This document shows positions 18,403 to 28,974 of a stretch of 64,000 nucleotides of DNA, piece after piece. The stretch's first letter is position 1. Each line of letters starts with the position of its first letter. The position numbers were made by a program, and so were the translations under genes. Source of the stretch: an uncultured Bacteroidales bacterium (GTDB lineage Bacteria; Bacteroidota; Bacteroidia; Bacteroidales; Paludibacteraceae); NCBI GenBank assembly GCA_902798385.1, contig CADBWK010000001.1, positions 62,001 to 126,000 on the forward strand. Reading direction: 5' to 3'. A model generated the notes under the pieces. It was not told where the DNA came from. It ran no database searches and saw nothing but the letters and a program-made list of their open reading frames with translations.

Positions 18403-18943
18403 ATGTCTTTAGTAATTCGTTGCGTCGTTCCTGTAAACCGTCCTTCCGCCAGTTCTGTGCCCAGAATACGGGATTAGGGGTTAGGGGATTAGGGATAAGG
18501 GATTGCTGCGCGGCTAAGCCTGCGCGATTGATCTGCTCGAGGTTCTTCCAGCGGGAAGAGGCAAGGGTAGTGGCAAAATAGGGAATCCCGAGTTCCTGCG
18601 CTTTCTGAGCCGTCTTTTTGAGGCGTATATAGAAGCACCGCTCGCAGCGCCTGCCCCGTTCCGGTTCCTGCTCCAATCCGCATATGTCGTGCAGCCATGC
18701 GTCGTGTGAGTAGTCCTCATCGATCCATGTGATGCCGAGCGACTCCGCGTGGCGTTTTGATTCGTTCTTGCGGATCTCGTACTCCTCGCGCGGGTATATG
18801 TTCGGATTATAGTAGTAAATCACCGGCTCGATCCCGTGCGCCATCAACCATTCCACGATCGCACTCGAGCACGGCGCACAGCAGGCGTGTAACAACACCT
18901 TCGTACACCCCTCCGGAACTACTATCGCTGCTTGCTTAGCCAT
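18356..18943 (-). CDS. queH: Epoxyqueuosine reductase QueH
   Basis: QueH reduces epoxyqueuosine to queuosine in the wobble base of tRNA. The 195-aa protein has the cysteine motifs LLHACCAPCSS (N terminus), RRCERCFYIRL (middle) and NQQYCGCEFS (C terminus), and YYNPNIYPREEYE, all of the QueH (DUF208) family. A GGGATTA array encodes the inserted segment QQSLIPNPLTPNP just before FWAQNWRKDGLQERR. ATG 18943 is taken as start; a GTG lies one codon upstream. Its promoter lies in the 3' end of the orphan gene. Confidence 0.93.
   Translation of the reverse strand: MAKQAAIVVPEGCTKVLLHACCAPCSSAIVEWLMAHGIEPVIYYYNPNIYPREEYEIRKNESKRHAESLGITWIDEDYSHDAWLHDICGLEQEPERGRRCERCFYIRLKKTAQKAQELGIPYFATTLASSRWKNLEQINRAGLAAQQSLIPNPLTPNPVFWAQNWRKDGLQERRNELLKTYGFYNQQYCGCEFSH
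18470..18505. repeat. heptamer array GGGATTA x5 inside queH
   Basis: Units GGGATTA, GGGGTTA, GGGGATTA (8 bp), GGGATAA, GGGATTG. On the coding strand the unit is TAATCCC, encoding the IPNPLTPNP segment. A 5-bp inverted repeat (TTCTG/CAGAA) lies next to it but falls in the conserved WAQNW motif, so it may be chance. Confidence 0.88.
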
Positions 18944-18953
18944 CACTCACACA

Positions 18954-18996
18954 ATTTTGCGCCGCAAAATTACACAAAATTTTTGACATATGCAAA
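18954..18996 (-). promoter_or_regulatory. queH promoter with overlapping palindrome
   Basis: On the minus strand TTTG (18993-18996), 20 bp, TAATTTTG (18965-18972). A perfect palindrome with 9-bp arms (AATTTTGCG/CGCAAAATT around one base, 18954-18972) covers the -7 box and start region and could be an operator. Confidence 0.75.
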
Positions 18997-19653
18997 CATT
19001 GGGACGTTTTTTTGCTCGAAAATACGCCGGAGAGGGGTTCGATGGCGAGTTTGGATGGGGTTAAGACGGAAGTTGATGGGCTCGAAGGAGACATCGGTTT
19101 GCTCGCCGGAATAGCGGCGAGGAGTGGACAGCAGAGCGTTTTCTACTGGCGCGTCTTCAGTTTGCTTGGCAGCGGCTTGGAGTTCACGATAGATAGCGAC
19201 GTAGGTGTATTGGTAGAAGCGGGAATAGGGCTTCATACCGGGTTCGGGCTTAGCGCCGCCTTTGAAGACGCGGAAATAGTGGTTCAAGAAGCGGAGATGC
19301 CACTCGAGACCGGCACGGGAGGTGTCGTGCTCCAAGGCATGAGCTCGGCGTTGCGCCTCTTTGATGAGTTCGCGGTTTGCTACGCAGGCTGCAGACCAAG
19401 TCTTGGGGAAATGGTAGGTGTAGAGTTGGAGGACTTTGTTATTACGCGGATAACGGCGAACGATGATGTGTTTGCGGCGTTTATAGCCGTCTTTGATGTC
19501 GTTCATGGCACCACAGAAGTATTCGATGCCCACGATGGGCTCGAAGTAGCGTACTCCACAGGTGTGGAGGGCTGAAACCTCGGACGAAGGAACGAAATGG
19601 TCGATGGCTTTGTTCAAACCGAGAATTGTGCTTGTTTTTAAATGCCGTGCCAT
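18970..19653 (-). CDS. Unrecognised 227-aa protein
   Basis: I do not recognise this family. The product is basic, soluble and without signal peptide or membrane segments. It starts MARHLKTSTILGLNKAIDHF, is rich in Arg, Lys, Tyr and His, and has a central helical part (ANRELIKEAQRRAHALEHD) with aromatic-rich stretches (LRFLNHYFRVF, YSRFYQYTYVAIYREL). The last third, with several RR and RY pairs, looks disordered. It has a good promoter with a dyad symmetry 120 bp upstream and follows the HigBA-like pair on the same strand. The coding quality (start, promoter, near-perfect spacing to queH) supports a real gene. Confidence 0.6.
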   Translation of the reverse strand: MARHLKTSTILGLNKAIDHFVPSSEVSALHTCGVRYFEPIVGIEYFCGAMNDIKDGYKRRKHIIVRRYPRNNKVLQLYTYHFPKTWSAACVANRELIKEAQRRAHALEHDTSRAGLEWHLRFLNHYFRVFKGGAKPEPGMKPYSRFYQYTYVAIYRELQAAAKQTEDAPVENALLSTPRRYSGEQTDVSFEPINFRLNPIQTRHRTPLRRIFEQKNVPMFAYVKNFV

Positions 19654-19776
19654 GTGTTGTAAAGTATTGATATTGTGTCAATTATAGCTATATAAATTTT
19701 AGTATGGTCTAGGAAAAGAAGGACGCGGGTACTTTGCGGGGTTATTCCGGGTTGATTCAAAATCCTAAACTCGCTG

Positions 19777-19808
19777 CAAAGATACAAAAATAAAATGACA
19801 TTTCCAAA
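19777..19808 (-). promoter_or_regulatory. promoter of the 227-aa gene
   Basis: On the minus strand TTTG (19805-19808), 20 bp, TATCTTTG (19777-19784). The -33 box lies inside one arm of the inverted repeat 19796-19829. The predicted leader is about 120 bases and holds no other recognisable feature. Confidence 0.8.
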
Positions 19809-19829
19809 TTTTCAGGTCTGGAAATGTCA
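19796..19829. promoter_or_regulatory. 11-bp inverted repeat: operator and/or higBA terminator
   Basis: Perfect arms TGACATTTCCA and TGGAAATGTCA with a 12-base loop. On the minus strand it is followed by TTTTATTTTTG, so it could end the higBA transcript; it also overlaps the -33 box of the next gene, so it could be a repressor site. Confidence 0.6.
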
Positions 19830-19851
19830 AAAAACTGCAAAATTTTTAAAA

Positions 19852-20157
19852 TCACCAAAGCGCGACACGCCCAATAGAAGGGATGTCTAGAGAAACTTGC
19901 TGATTTAGCGCCTTGAAGAGACGTCCAATAGTGGCAATCGTAAGATTCTTACCATTTTCCAGACGAGAGATCTGCGCTTTTTGGACACCTACCAATTCGC
20001 CTAACTGTTCTTGGGATAATGACCTGGCCTGACGGGCTTTACGAATGGCTTCACCGACAAGCATCAACTCGACTTGCTCGTCGTACTCTGCACGTGCCGG
20101 CGTTCCTTTCTTTCCGACGTGCTTGTCAACCATTTGTTCTTGCGTGTAGAATTTCAT
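19852..20157 (-). CDS. HigA-like antitoxin, XRE-family helix-turn-helix
   Basis: A 101-aa DNA-binding protein. The HTH lies at about residues 32-88 (IRKARQARSLSQEQLGELVGVQKAQISRLENG). It lies 17 bp downstream of a RelE/HigB-like toxin gene, the toxin-first order typical of higBA. The N-terminal 30 residues probably contact the toxin. Such antitoxins usually repress their own promoter; a GTTTC/GAAAC dyad sits at the promoter of the pair. Confidence 0.88.
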   Translation of the reverse strand: MKFYTQEQMVDKHVGKKGTPARAEYDEQVELMLVGEAIRKARQARSLSQEQLGELVGVQKAQISRLENGKNLTIATIGRLFKALNQQVSLDIPSIGRVALW

Positions 20158-20174
20158 ATCCTTGTCCTCCTTAA

Positions 20175-20522
20175 TTATTTCTGATTAAAATATATGTCTT
20201 TTATGCTTTGTGCGTGGTCTATTTCTCCTTTCGGAGTCTTTTGTGTTTTCTTTATAAAACCATGCGTGGCAATGACCAATGTGTTTTGACCGTTTCGTTT
20301 GTCCCAGAATGCCAGCAAACGATATTGGATGTTGTCAAATAACGTCCGGAACTCCCAAATATCCGTGTTCTCCAGTTTTTTGAATAACTTTGGGTCGTTG
20401 GAGTAGGACGCCTTTGTCACGTTGTACAATATCTTCGCTCGAACTTTGTCCGTTTGCTTATCCAAAAACGCGTCTGCCTCCTCGGAATATAGTACGTCAA
20501 ATTTTGGTTTTTGCTCCGCCAT
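20175..20522 (-). CDS. RelE/HigB-like toxin (Gp49-like)
   Basis: A 115-aa protein of the RelE/ParE superfamily, Gp49-like branch. The family segments are FDVLYSEEADAFLDK at the N terminus, LFKKLENTDIWEFRTLFDNIQYRLLAFWD in the centre (strand with basic residues) and VIATHGFIKKTQKTPKGEI at the C terminus. Members cleave mRNA on the ribosome. It is first in an operon with the XRE antitoxin. An in-frame ATG at 20644 further upstream is rejected because the promoter lies at 20551-20582. Confidence 0.88.
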   Translation of the reverse strand: MAEQKPKFDVLYSEEADAFLDKQTDKVRAKILYNVTKASYSNDPKLFKKLENTDIWEFRTLFDNIQYRLLAFWDKRNGQNTLVIATHGFIKKTQKTPKGEIDHAQSIKDIYFNQK

Positions 20523-20550
20523 AATAGTGTGTACGATTTAAAAATCGCTG

Positions 20551-20583
20551 CAAAGGTACAAAAAAGTTTCCATATACAGAAAC
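20551..20583 (-). promoter_or_regulatory. higBA promoter with dyad
   Basis: TACCTTTG on the minus strand (20551-20558) with a weak -33 box (TTTC) 20 bp away. The inverted repeat GTTTC-N8-GAAAC (20566-20583) overlaps spacer and -33 and is a candidate autoregulatory operator. Confidence 0.65.
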
Positions 20584-20639
20584 ATTTTTGCAAAAAAATG
20601 TAAATTTTGTGCATTTTTATTGATTTTGCGCCCCAAATG

Positions 20640-20715
20640 ATCAAAAACGAATAAAAATCCGAGGCGCGGGGAGCGTCTCGGATAGTTGAGCGGACGATGC
20701 TATCGTCCTATAAGG
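20640..20715. other. gene-free stretch with two stable hairpins
   Basis: The 410 bp between the higBA promoter and gmd carry no credible protein gene. Two strong stem-loops occur close together: ATCCGAG/CTCGGAT with an inner CGC/GCG (about 20656-20682) and GGACGAT-GCT-ATCGTCC (20692-20708). They may belong to an uncharacterised small RNA; strand and ends are not determined. The remainder up to the gmd promoter (20716-20866) shows nothing clear. Confidence 0.35.
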
Positions 20716-20866
20716 AACGAACAGGGGCGAACAGCGCAGCGCGCGCCACCGAAGGTACCCACTAAATAACAAAAAAGAGACAGCACCGCAGGTACTTGCC
20801 AAAAGAGAGGGAACGAGCCTCATAACAGCAGAGCAAAAGAAAAAAAGATGAAAAAATGCGCGCGCG

Positions 20867-20898
20867 CTTGTGTATGTCAAAAAAATGTTGTATCTTTG
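20867..20898 (+). promoter_or_regulatory. promoter of the polysaccharide operon
   Basis: CTTG (20867-20870), 20 bp, TATCTTTG (20891-20898). The predicted leader to the gmd ATG is about 90 bases. Confidence 0.8.
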
Positions 20899-20910
20899 CA
20901 GCCGATTTGC

Positions 20911-20970
20911 GCGTGTGCGTGTTTTTGCGTGTGCGTGGAATAATAATGAAGTGCGTGGAAAATAATGAAA
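20911..20970. repeat. direct repeats in the gmd leader
   Basis: GCGTGTGCGTG occurs at 20911-20921 and 20927-20937, and a 20-bp unit beginning GTGCGTGGAA is tandemly repeated at 20931-20950 and 20951-20970. The whole lies between promoter and gmd start. Confidence 0.75.
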
Positions 20971-20993
20971 GAGAGCTGAGAACGCGAAGAATT

Positions 20994-22067
20994 ATGGCAA
21001 AAATCGCATTAATAACAGGTGTTACGGGACAGGACGGAAGTTATCTGTCGGAGTTTTTGTTGGAGAAGGGTTACGAGGTGCACGGTATCATCCGTCGCTC
21101 GTCTGTGGACTATCGTGAGCGGATTGCGCATCTGGAGGGCACGCCGCATTTTCACTTGCATTATGCCGACATGAGTGACTCGATGTCGCTCGTGAAATTG
21201 GTGGGCAAAGTGATGCCGGATGAGATCTACAACCTCGCGGCGCAGAGTCATGTGCAGGTAAGTTTCGATGCCCCGGAGTTCACGGCGGACGTGGATGCAG
21301 TCGGTGTGCTGCGTATCTTGGAGGCCGTTCGTACGAACCATCTGGAGAAGACCTGTAAGATCTATCAGGCCTCGACGAGTGAGTTGTACGGTAAGGTAGA
21401 AGAGGTGCCGCAGGACGAGCAGACACCTTTCCATCCGTACAGTCCGTACGCCGTGGCGAAATTATACGGCTACTGGATCATCAAAGAGTACCGCGAGGCG
21501 TATCATATGTTCTGCTGCTCGGGCATCTTGTTTAACCATGAGAGTGAGCGAAGAGGCGAGACATTTGTGACGCGTAAGATCACGCTCGCCGCTGCCCGCA
21601 TCGCCCAAGGAAAGCAGGAATGTCTGTACTTGGGCAACCTGGATTCGCTCCGAGATTGGGGTTATGCGAAGGACTATATCGAGTGCATGTGGCTCATCCT
21701 GCAGCAGGACCAACCGGATGATTTTGTGATTGCTACGGGCGTTCAACACACGGTGCGTGAGTTCGCGACGCTGGCGTTCCATCATGCGGGTATTGAGTTA
21801 CGCTGGGAAGGCAAGGGCGTGGACGAGAAAGGTATCGATGTGAAGACCGGTAAGGTGGTGGTAGCCGTTAGTCCGGACTTCTACCGACCGACCGATGTGG
21901 TGAACCTGTTAGGCGATCCGAGTAAGGCGAAGCGCGTCTTGGGCTGGAACCCGCAGCGCACGAGCTTTGAGCAGCTGGTGGAGTTGATGGTGAAGCACGA
22001 TATGAAGAAAGTGACGACCGAGCATTTCAATGCGGCGGAGTATCTCGAGAAAGGAATTGTAAAATGA
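20994..22067 (+). CDS. gmd: GDP-mannose 4,6-dehydratase
   Basis: Converts GDP-D-mannose to GDP-4-keto-6-deoxymannose, the first step to GDP-L-fucose. The 357-aa extended SDR has the NAD(P)-binding [16 protein letters not shown]-type loop ([14 protein letters not shown]), NLAAQSHV, and the catalytic [16 protein letters not shown] and [13 protein letters not shown] (Tyr-x3-Lys). I take ATG 20994 ([13 protein letters not shown]); an upstream in-frame ATG would lie before the promoter. The stop overlaps the fcl start (ATGA). It heads the exopolysaccharide operon. Confidence 0.96.
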   Translation: MAKIALITGVTGQDGSYLSEFLLEKGYEVHGIIRRSSVDYRERIAHLEGTPHFHLHYADMSDSMSLVKLVGKVMPDEIYNLAAQSHVQVSFDAPEFTADVDAVGVLRILEAVRTNHLEKTCKIYQASTSELYGKVEEVPQDEQTPFHPYSPYAVAKLYGYWIIKEYREAYHMFCCSGILFNHESERRGETFVTRKITLAAARIAQGKQECLYLGNLDSLRDWGYAKDYIECMWLILQQDQPDDFVIATGVQHTVREFATLAFHHAGIELRWEGKGVDEKGIDVKTGKVVVAVSPDFYRPTDVVNLLGDPSKAKRVLGWNPQRTSFEQLVELMVKHDMKKVTTEHFNAAEYLEKGIVK

Positions 22068-23004
22068 TGGAACTAAACTCAAAAATATACGTAGCCGGAC
22101 ACCGGGGGATGGTGGGAAGCGCGATTGTGCGCGAACTGCAGCGGCAGGGATACACGAACATCATCACGCGGACGCATAAGGAGTTAGACCTGTGCCGGCA
22201 AGAGGCGGTAGAAGCGTTCTTTGCGACCGAGAAGCCGGAGTATGTGTTTCTGGCAGCAGCGAAAGTAGGCGGTATCATCGCCAACGAGCGGCATCTGGCG
22301 GATTTCATGTACGATAACATGATTCTGGAGATGAACGTGATTCACGCGGCGTGGAAGAACGGCGTGAAGAAACTCGAGTTCTTGGGTTCGTCTTGTATCT
22401 ACCCGCGTCTGGCACCGCAGCCGATGAAAGAATCGTGTCTCTTGACTGGTGAGTTGGAGAAGACGAACGAGGCTTATGCGCTCGCGAAGATCAGCGGACT
22501 CAAGTACTGCGAGTTCCTCAACCGCCAGTACGGCACGGATTATATCTCTGTCATGCCGACGAACCTCTACGGTCCGAACGATAACTACCACCCCGAACAC
22601 AGTCACGTGCTGCCGGCGCTCATTCGCCGCTTCCATGAGGCGAAGGTAGAGGGCAAGAAGAGTGTGACCTGCTGGGGAACGGGTAGTCCGCTGCGCGAGT
22701 TCCTGTATGTGGACGATCTGGCGAACCTCTGCGTGTTCCTGATGAATAACTACTCGGGCAACGAGACGGTGAATGCCGGTACGGGCAAAGAGCTGACGAT
22801 CAAAGAGTTGACGGAACTCGTGGCGAAGGTCGTGGGTTACGAAGGCGAGATCCTGTGGGACACGACGCGTCCGGACGGTACGCCGCGTAAGCTGCTCGAT
22901 GTGAGCAAAGCGACTGCACTCGGATGGACGTATAAGACCGAGCTGGAGGAGGGTATCCGCCTCGCGTACAAAGACTTTTTGGAGAACCCCATGCGCGCTG
23001 AGCG

Positions 23005-23008
<4 letters not shown>
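22064..23008 (+). CDS. fcl: GDP-L-fucose synthase
   Basis: Epimerase/reductase that turns GDP-4-keto-6-deoxymannose into GDP-L-fucose. The 314-aa SDR has [15 protein letters not shown], the LGSSCIYPR serine motif, the [16 protein letters not shown]yr-x3-Lys motif and [19 protein letters not shown], typical of Fcl/WcaG. Overlaps gmd by 4 bp and the next gene by 4 bp, so the operon is translationally coupled. Together gmd and fcl supply GDP-fucose for a surface glycan. Confidence 0.96.
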
Positions 23009-25584
<2,576 letters not shown>

Positions 25585-25588
<4 letters not shown>

Positions 25589-26355
25589 GAAAAGGTATTG
25601 TTTTGTTGCTCGGCTTGGTTGCCGTGATGCTGTCGAGTTGTTACAGCCATCGTGTGATCGGTTATCTGCAAGAACCGACCAAGTGCAATAAGCTGCCGGT
25701 GTACGACTCGGTGGCCTATGAGCCCTACCGTATCCGTATCAACGATGAGATCATCTACCGCCTCATCACGATGGACGAGACGATGAGTAAGATGCTGGGT
25801 GCGAACAACGCCAATACGTCCGGTCAGTACGCTAACTCCTACCGTGTGCACGAGGACGGAACGATCGATCTGCCGTTCTTGAAGCCGGTGAAGATCCAAG
25901 GCCTGACGGAGATAGAGGCACAGGATACGATCAAAGCGGCGTTCCGCGAGATCATCCCCGATGCGGACGTGAAGGTGGCGCTGTACAATAAGTATTTCTC
26001 GGTGGTCGGTGACGCCCGCTCTGGACAGTTCTATATCTACAAGGAGAAGATGAATATCTTCCAGGCGCTCGCGATGACAGGCGACGTGATGACCAGCGCT
26101 GACCGGCGTCATATACGCATCATCCGTCCGCGCGACAACGGCGAAGAACCCGAGGTGCTGGAGTTCGATATGCGTACCAACTCGATCATCGACTCCAAGT
26201 ACTACTATGTGTACCCGAACGATGTCATCTATGTAGCGCGTACGAAGAACAGCTTCTATACCGTCCAGAACTACTCGGGCTTTATCAGCCTCATCACGAG
26301 TAGTGTGGCGCTGCTCACCACCGTGTTGAACTACGTAGCATACCTGTATAAATAG
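25585..26355 (+). CDS. Polysaccharide export lipoprotein (Wza-like), second copy
   Basis: A 256-aa lipoprotein with lipobox VMLSSC, a poly-export domain (YRIRINDEIIYRLITMD) and an SLBB-like segment (FSVVGDARSGQFYIYKEKMNIFQALAMTG, shown in part), ending in a hydrophobic helix. It is clearly related to its upstream neighbour, with parallel motifs in the same order, so the pair arose by duplication. The two may form a mixed channel or serve as alternative partners of the Wzc-like kinase directly downstream. Confidence 0.87.
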
Positions 26356-26358
26356 CAT

Positions 26359-28971
26359 ATGGAAAACAACAATCAATATTATCAACCCGGAGGTAATAAT
26401 CCGTATTACCATCCGAGCAATGCGTATTACCAAGCCGGCGGGAATCAGCAGTATTACATGGCGGATCCCCAGCAGAACAACGACGAGGAGGACGGCGGTT
26501 TGAACTTCAATCCGCTCGAGTGGCTCTTCACTTTCCTGCATTACTGGTACCTGTTCGTGATCGCTATCGTGATCGCGTTGGGTCTGGCGATGCTCAAGAA
26601 CCGTCGCTGGATTCCTTCGTATTTCTCCCAAGGAACGATCGTCATCAAGGAGAGTGCAACCTACGGTAGCTCTTCGGCGCTGATGAGCGGCTTCGGTGTG
26701 GACGCAGGGTATAAGAACGTGAACAACCAGATGATCATGCTCGGGTCGTACGACCTGATGAGCCGAGTGGTGGACTCTCTGCCGTTCCTCAACGTGGAGT
26801 ATATCACGCAGGGACGTTTCAAGACCCGCCAGCTCTATCGTCAGACGCCGATCATCGTGGAGCCCTCGCATGTCGATGCGCGTGCCTATGGACCGATGTA
26901 TCAGGTGCTGTTCCGTTCGGACGGTACGATGCATATATCGTCCACCGACGAAGAGATGCCGCTCGAACTGGATGTGAAGTACGGCGAACCCGTGCATTGT
27001 TCGCTGTTTGACATCACCGTCTGGCCGACCGAACTGATGATCAACAGCGGCAAGATCTACTTCCGCTTCCGTACGCACGAGTCGCTCGTCGATGAGTTCA
27101 TGAGTCGTCTGCAGTTGAGTTTCGTCACCGAAGGATCAACCGTCTTGGCACTCTCGCTCACCAGCGAGACACCCCAACGTGACTGCGAGTTCATCGATAA
27201 ACTGGCGAAGATCTACCTGCTGCAGAACCTCGAGCAGAAGAACGCTGTGGCAGAGAACTCCATCCGCTTCATCAACGAGCAGCTGAAGAACCTCCAGTCC
27301 TCGCTGCAGGTGAGCGAAGGTGCGATGACCAATTTCCGTCAAGAGAATAAGTTCGTGGATGTGAACTCCTATGCCGGTCAGCTGATGGGACGTATTGCGT
27401 CCTACGACCAGCACTCGATGGAACTCCGTCTGCGGGAGACTTATTTCGACTACCTCATCGGCTATATCCATCAGAATATCGAGAACGGCGTCGTCATCGC
27501 CCCGACCACGATGGGCGTGAACGAACCCGTACTGATCGGACTCGTGCAACAACTCAACGACCTGCGTATCCAGCGCGGTGAGTTGACGGAGAAGAACGTG
27601 TACTACGCTAAGTATACCAAGGATATCGAGAACGTCAAGACTGCTATCGAAGAGGTGGTGAGCTCCATGCGTGCTTCGCTCGAGATTGAGAAATCCGACC
27701 TCAAGCGCCGCTACGACGAGGTAGAGCGCTCTATCAAACAACTGCCGGAGAAAGAGCTGCAGATGGTTGCCATCGAGCGTAACTACCGCATCGACGATAA
27801 CTACTACACCTTCTTCCTGCAGAAACGCGCCGAGGCGGAGATCCAGAAAGCATCCAACACGCCGGATAACTCCATCATGGATAAGGCTCGTACGACAGCG
27901 ATCATGAACGCCAAGGCGAAGTCGAAGACCACTTCGACCTATCTCATCATCGGTTTCCTCATTCCGATGGTGCTCATCATCCTCAGCGAGTTGCTCAATA
28001 ACAAGATCCGCTCGCCGAAGGATGTCGTGAAGCTCAAGTTCTTCCGTCTCATCGGTACGCTGCGTCACGCCAAGAGTCAGAACCCGACGCTCGTGCGCGC
28101 TTCGCCTCGATCGTCCTACGCGGAGATGCTACGTGCGATACGAACGCGTATTGAGTTCGTGCTCAAGCGCAAGGACAAGATGGTTATCTGCGTCACCTCC
28201 ACGGAGTCCGGTGACGGTAAGACTTTCCTGAGTACCAACCTCGCGGCGCTCTACGCCATGACGGGACGCAAGACCTTGCTGATCGACCTCGACCTGCGTA
28301 AACCGAATATCCACACCAAGCTCGGTATGGAGAACGGTGACGGAGCATCGAACTACCTCATCGGGGACTGCGAACTGAAGGATACGATGCTGAAGGACAC
28401 TCCGTTCGGCTTTGACTTCGTGCGCGCCGGTACGATCCCGCCGAACCCGGGTGAGCTGGTGCATGCGGATAAGTTAGGTCAGACGATCGCCAAGCTGCGC
28501 GAGCAATACGATTACATCGTCATCGATACCTCGCCGATCGGTCTGGTGCCGGATGCGTACGCGATCATCGAGAATAGCGACATGTGCCTGTTCGTCATCC
28601 GTTGTATGCAGACCAACAAGTCCTTCTGCAAGCAGACGCTCGAGCAGATGGCGGAGGTAGTGGACAACCCGGAGAAAGTGCAGATCGTGCTGTCCGATAT
28701 CCCGACCGAGGGACGTCACTCCTACGGTTCCGGCTACGGCTACGGTTACGGCGGTTACGGCGGTTACGGTTACGGACATTTCGGCTACGGTGGCTACGGC
28801 GGCTACGGATACGGCTACGGTGGCGACAGCAACCGAGCCAAACGTTATGGTAAGTTGTATGGCAAGATCTACGGCAAGTTAGTCAAGGACGACCAGGCCT
28901 ACCGCTCGTACTACTATTACCACCATGACGAAGACGACGAAGAGGCAAAACAACAAGAAAAGAAAGATTAA
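26359..28971 (+). CDS. Wzc-like tyrosine autokinase / chain-length regulator
   Basis: An 870-aa inner-membrane protein that links polysaccharide polymer length to export. After a Tyr/Asn/Gln-rich N-terminal tail (residues 1-45) comes a Wzz domain with TM1 (about 55-75), a long coiled-coil periplasmic part, TM2 (about 530-550) and a BY-kinase domain: Walker A TSTESGDGKTFLSTNLA (about 612), A' LLIDLDLRKPN and B YIVIDTSPIGLV. The C terminus carries about 45 residues of almost pure Gly-Tyr repeats (787-830) and then YRSYYYYHHDEDDEE, the expected autophosphorylated Tyr cluster. The doubled Tyr-rich tails are unusual. Confidence 0.9.
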   Translation: MENNNQYYQPGGNNPYYHPSNAYYQAGGNQQYYMADPQQNNDEEDGGLNFNPLEWLFTFLHYWYLFVIAIVIALGLAMLKNRRWIPSYFSQGTIVIKESATYGSSSALMSGFGVDAGYKNVNNQMIMLGSYDLMSRVVDSLPFLNVEYITQGRFKTRQLYRQTPIIVEPSHVDARAYGPMYQVLFRSDGTMHISSTDEEMPLELDVKYGEPVHCSLFDITVWPTELMINSGKIYFRFRTHESLVDEFMSRLQLSFVTEGSTVLALSLTSETPQRDCEFIDKLAKIYLLQNLEQKNAVAENSIRFINEQLKNLQSSLQVSEGAMTNFRQENKFVDVNSYAGQLMGRIASYDQHSMELRLRETYFDYLIGYIHQNIENGVVIAPTTMGVNEPVLIGLVQQLNDLRIQRGELTEKNVYYAKYTKDIENVKTAIEEVVSSMRASLEIEKSDLKRRYDEVERSIKQLPEKELQMVAIERNYRIDDNYYTFFLQKRAEAEIQKASNTPDNSIMDKARTTAIMNAKAKSKTTSTYLIIGFLIPMVLIILSELLNNKIRSPKDVVKLKFFRLIGTLRHAKSQNPTLVRASPRSSYAEMLRAIRTRIEFVLKRKDKMVICVTSTESGDGKTFLSTNLAALYAMTGRKTLLIDLDLRKPNIHTKLGMENGDGASNYLIGDCELKDTMLKDTPFGFDFVRAGTIPPNPGELVHADKLGQTIAKLREQYDYIVIDTSPIGLVPDAYAIIENSDMCLFVIRCMQTNKSFCKQTLEQMAEVVDNPEKVQIVLSDIPTEGRHSYGSGYGYGYGGYGGYGYGHFGYGGYGGYGYGYGGDSNRAKRYGKLYGKIYGKLVKDDQAYRSYYYYHHDEDDEEAKQQEKKD

Positions 28972-28974
28972 TAT

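Noticed and set aside
18470..18505. Telomere-like GGGATTA repeat
   Set aside because: It lies inside queH in frame and is one of many arrays with other sequences, so resemblance to telomeric repeats is chance.
18970..19653. The 227-aa gene as a transposase remnant
   Set aside because: No DDE or HUH motif, no terminal inverted repeats and no target duplication could be seen.
20844..20868. GCGCGC runs near the gmd and gdhA promoters as Z-DNA or a regulatory repeat
   Set aside because: Only short runs upstream of the -33 boxes; not enough structure to claim a function.
20641..20880. Minus-strand reading frame upstream of gmd
   Set aside because: It is Ser/Phe-rich without family features, has no promoter and overlaps the gmd promoter; the region is better treated as non-coding.
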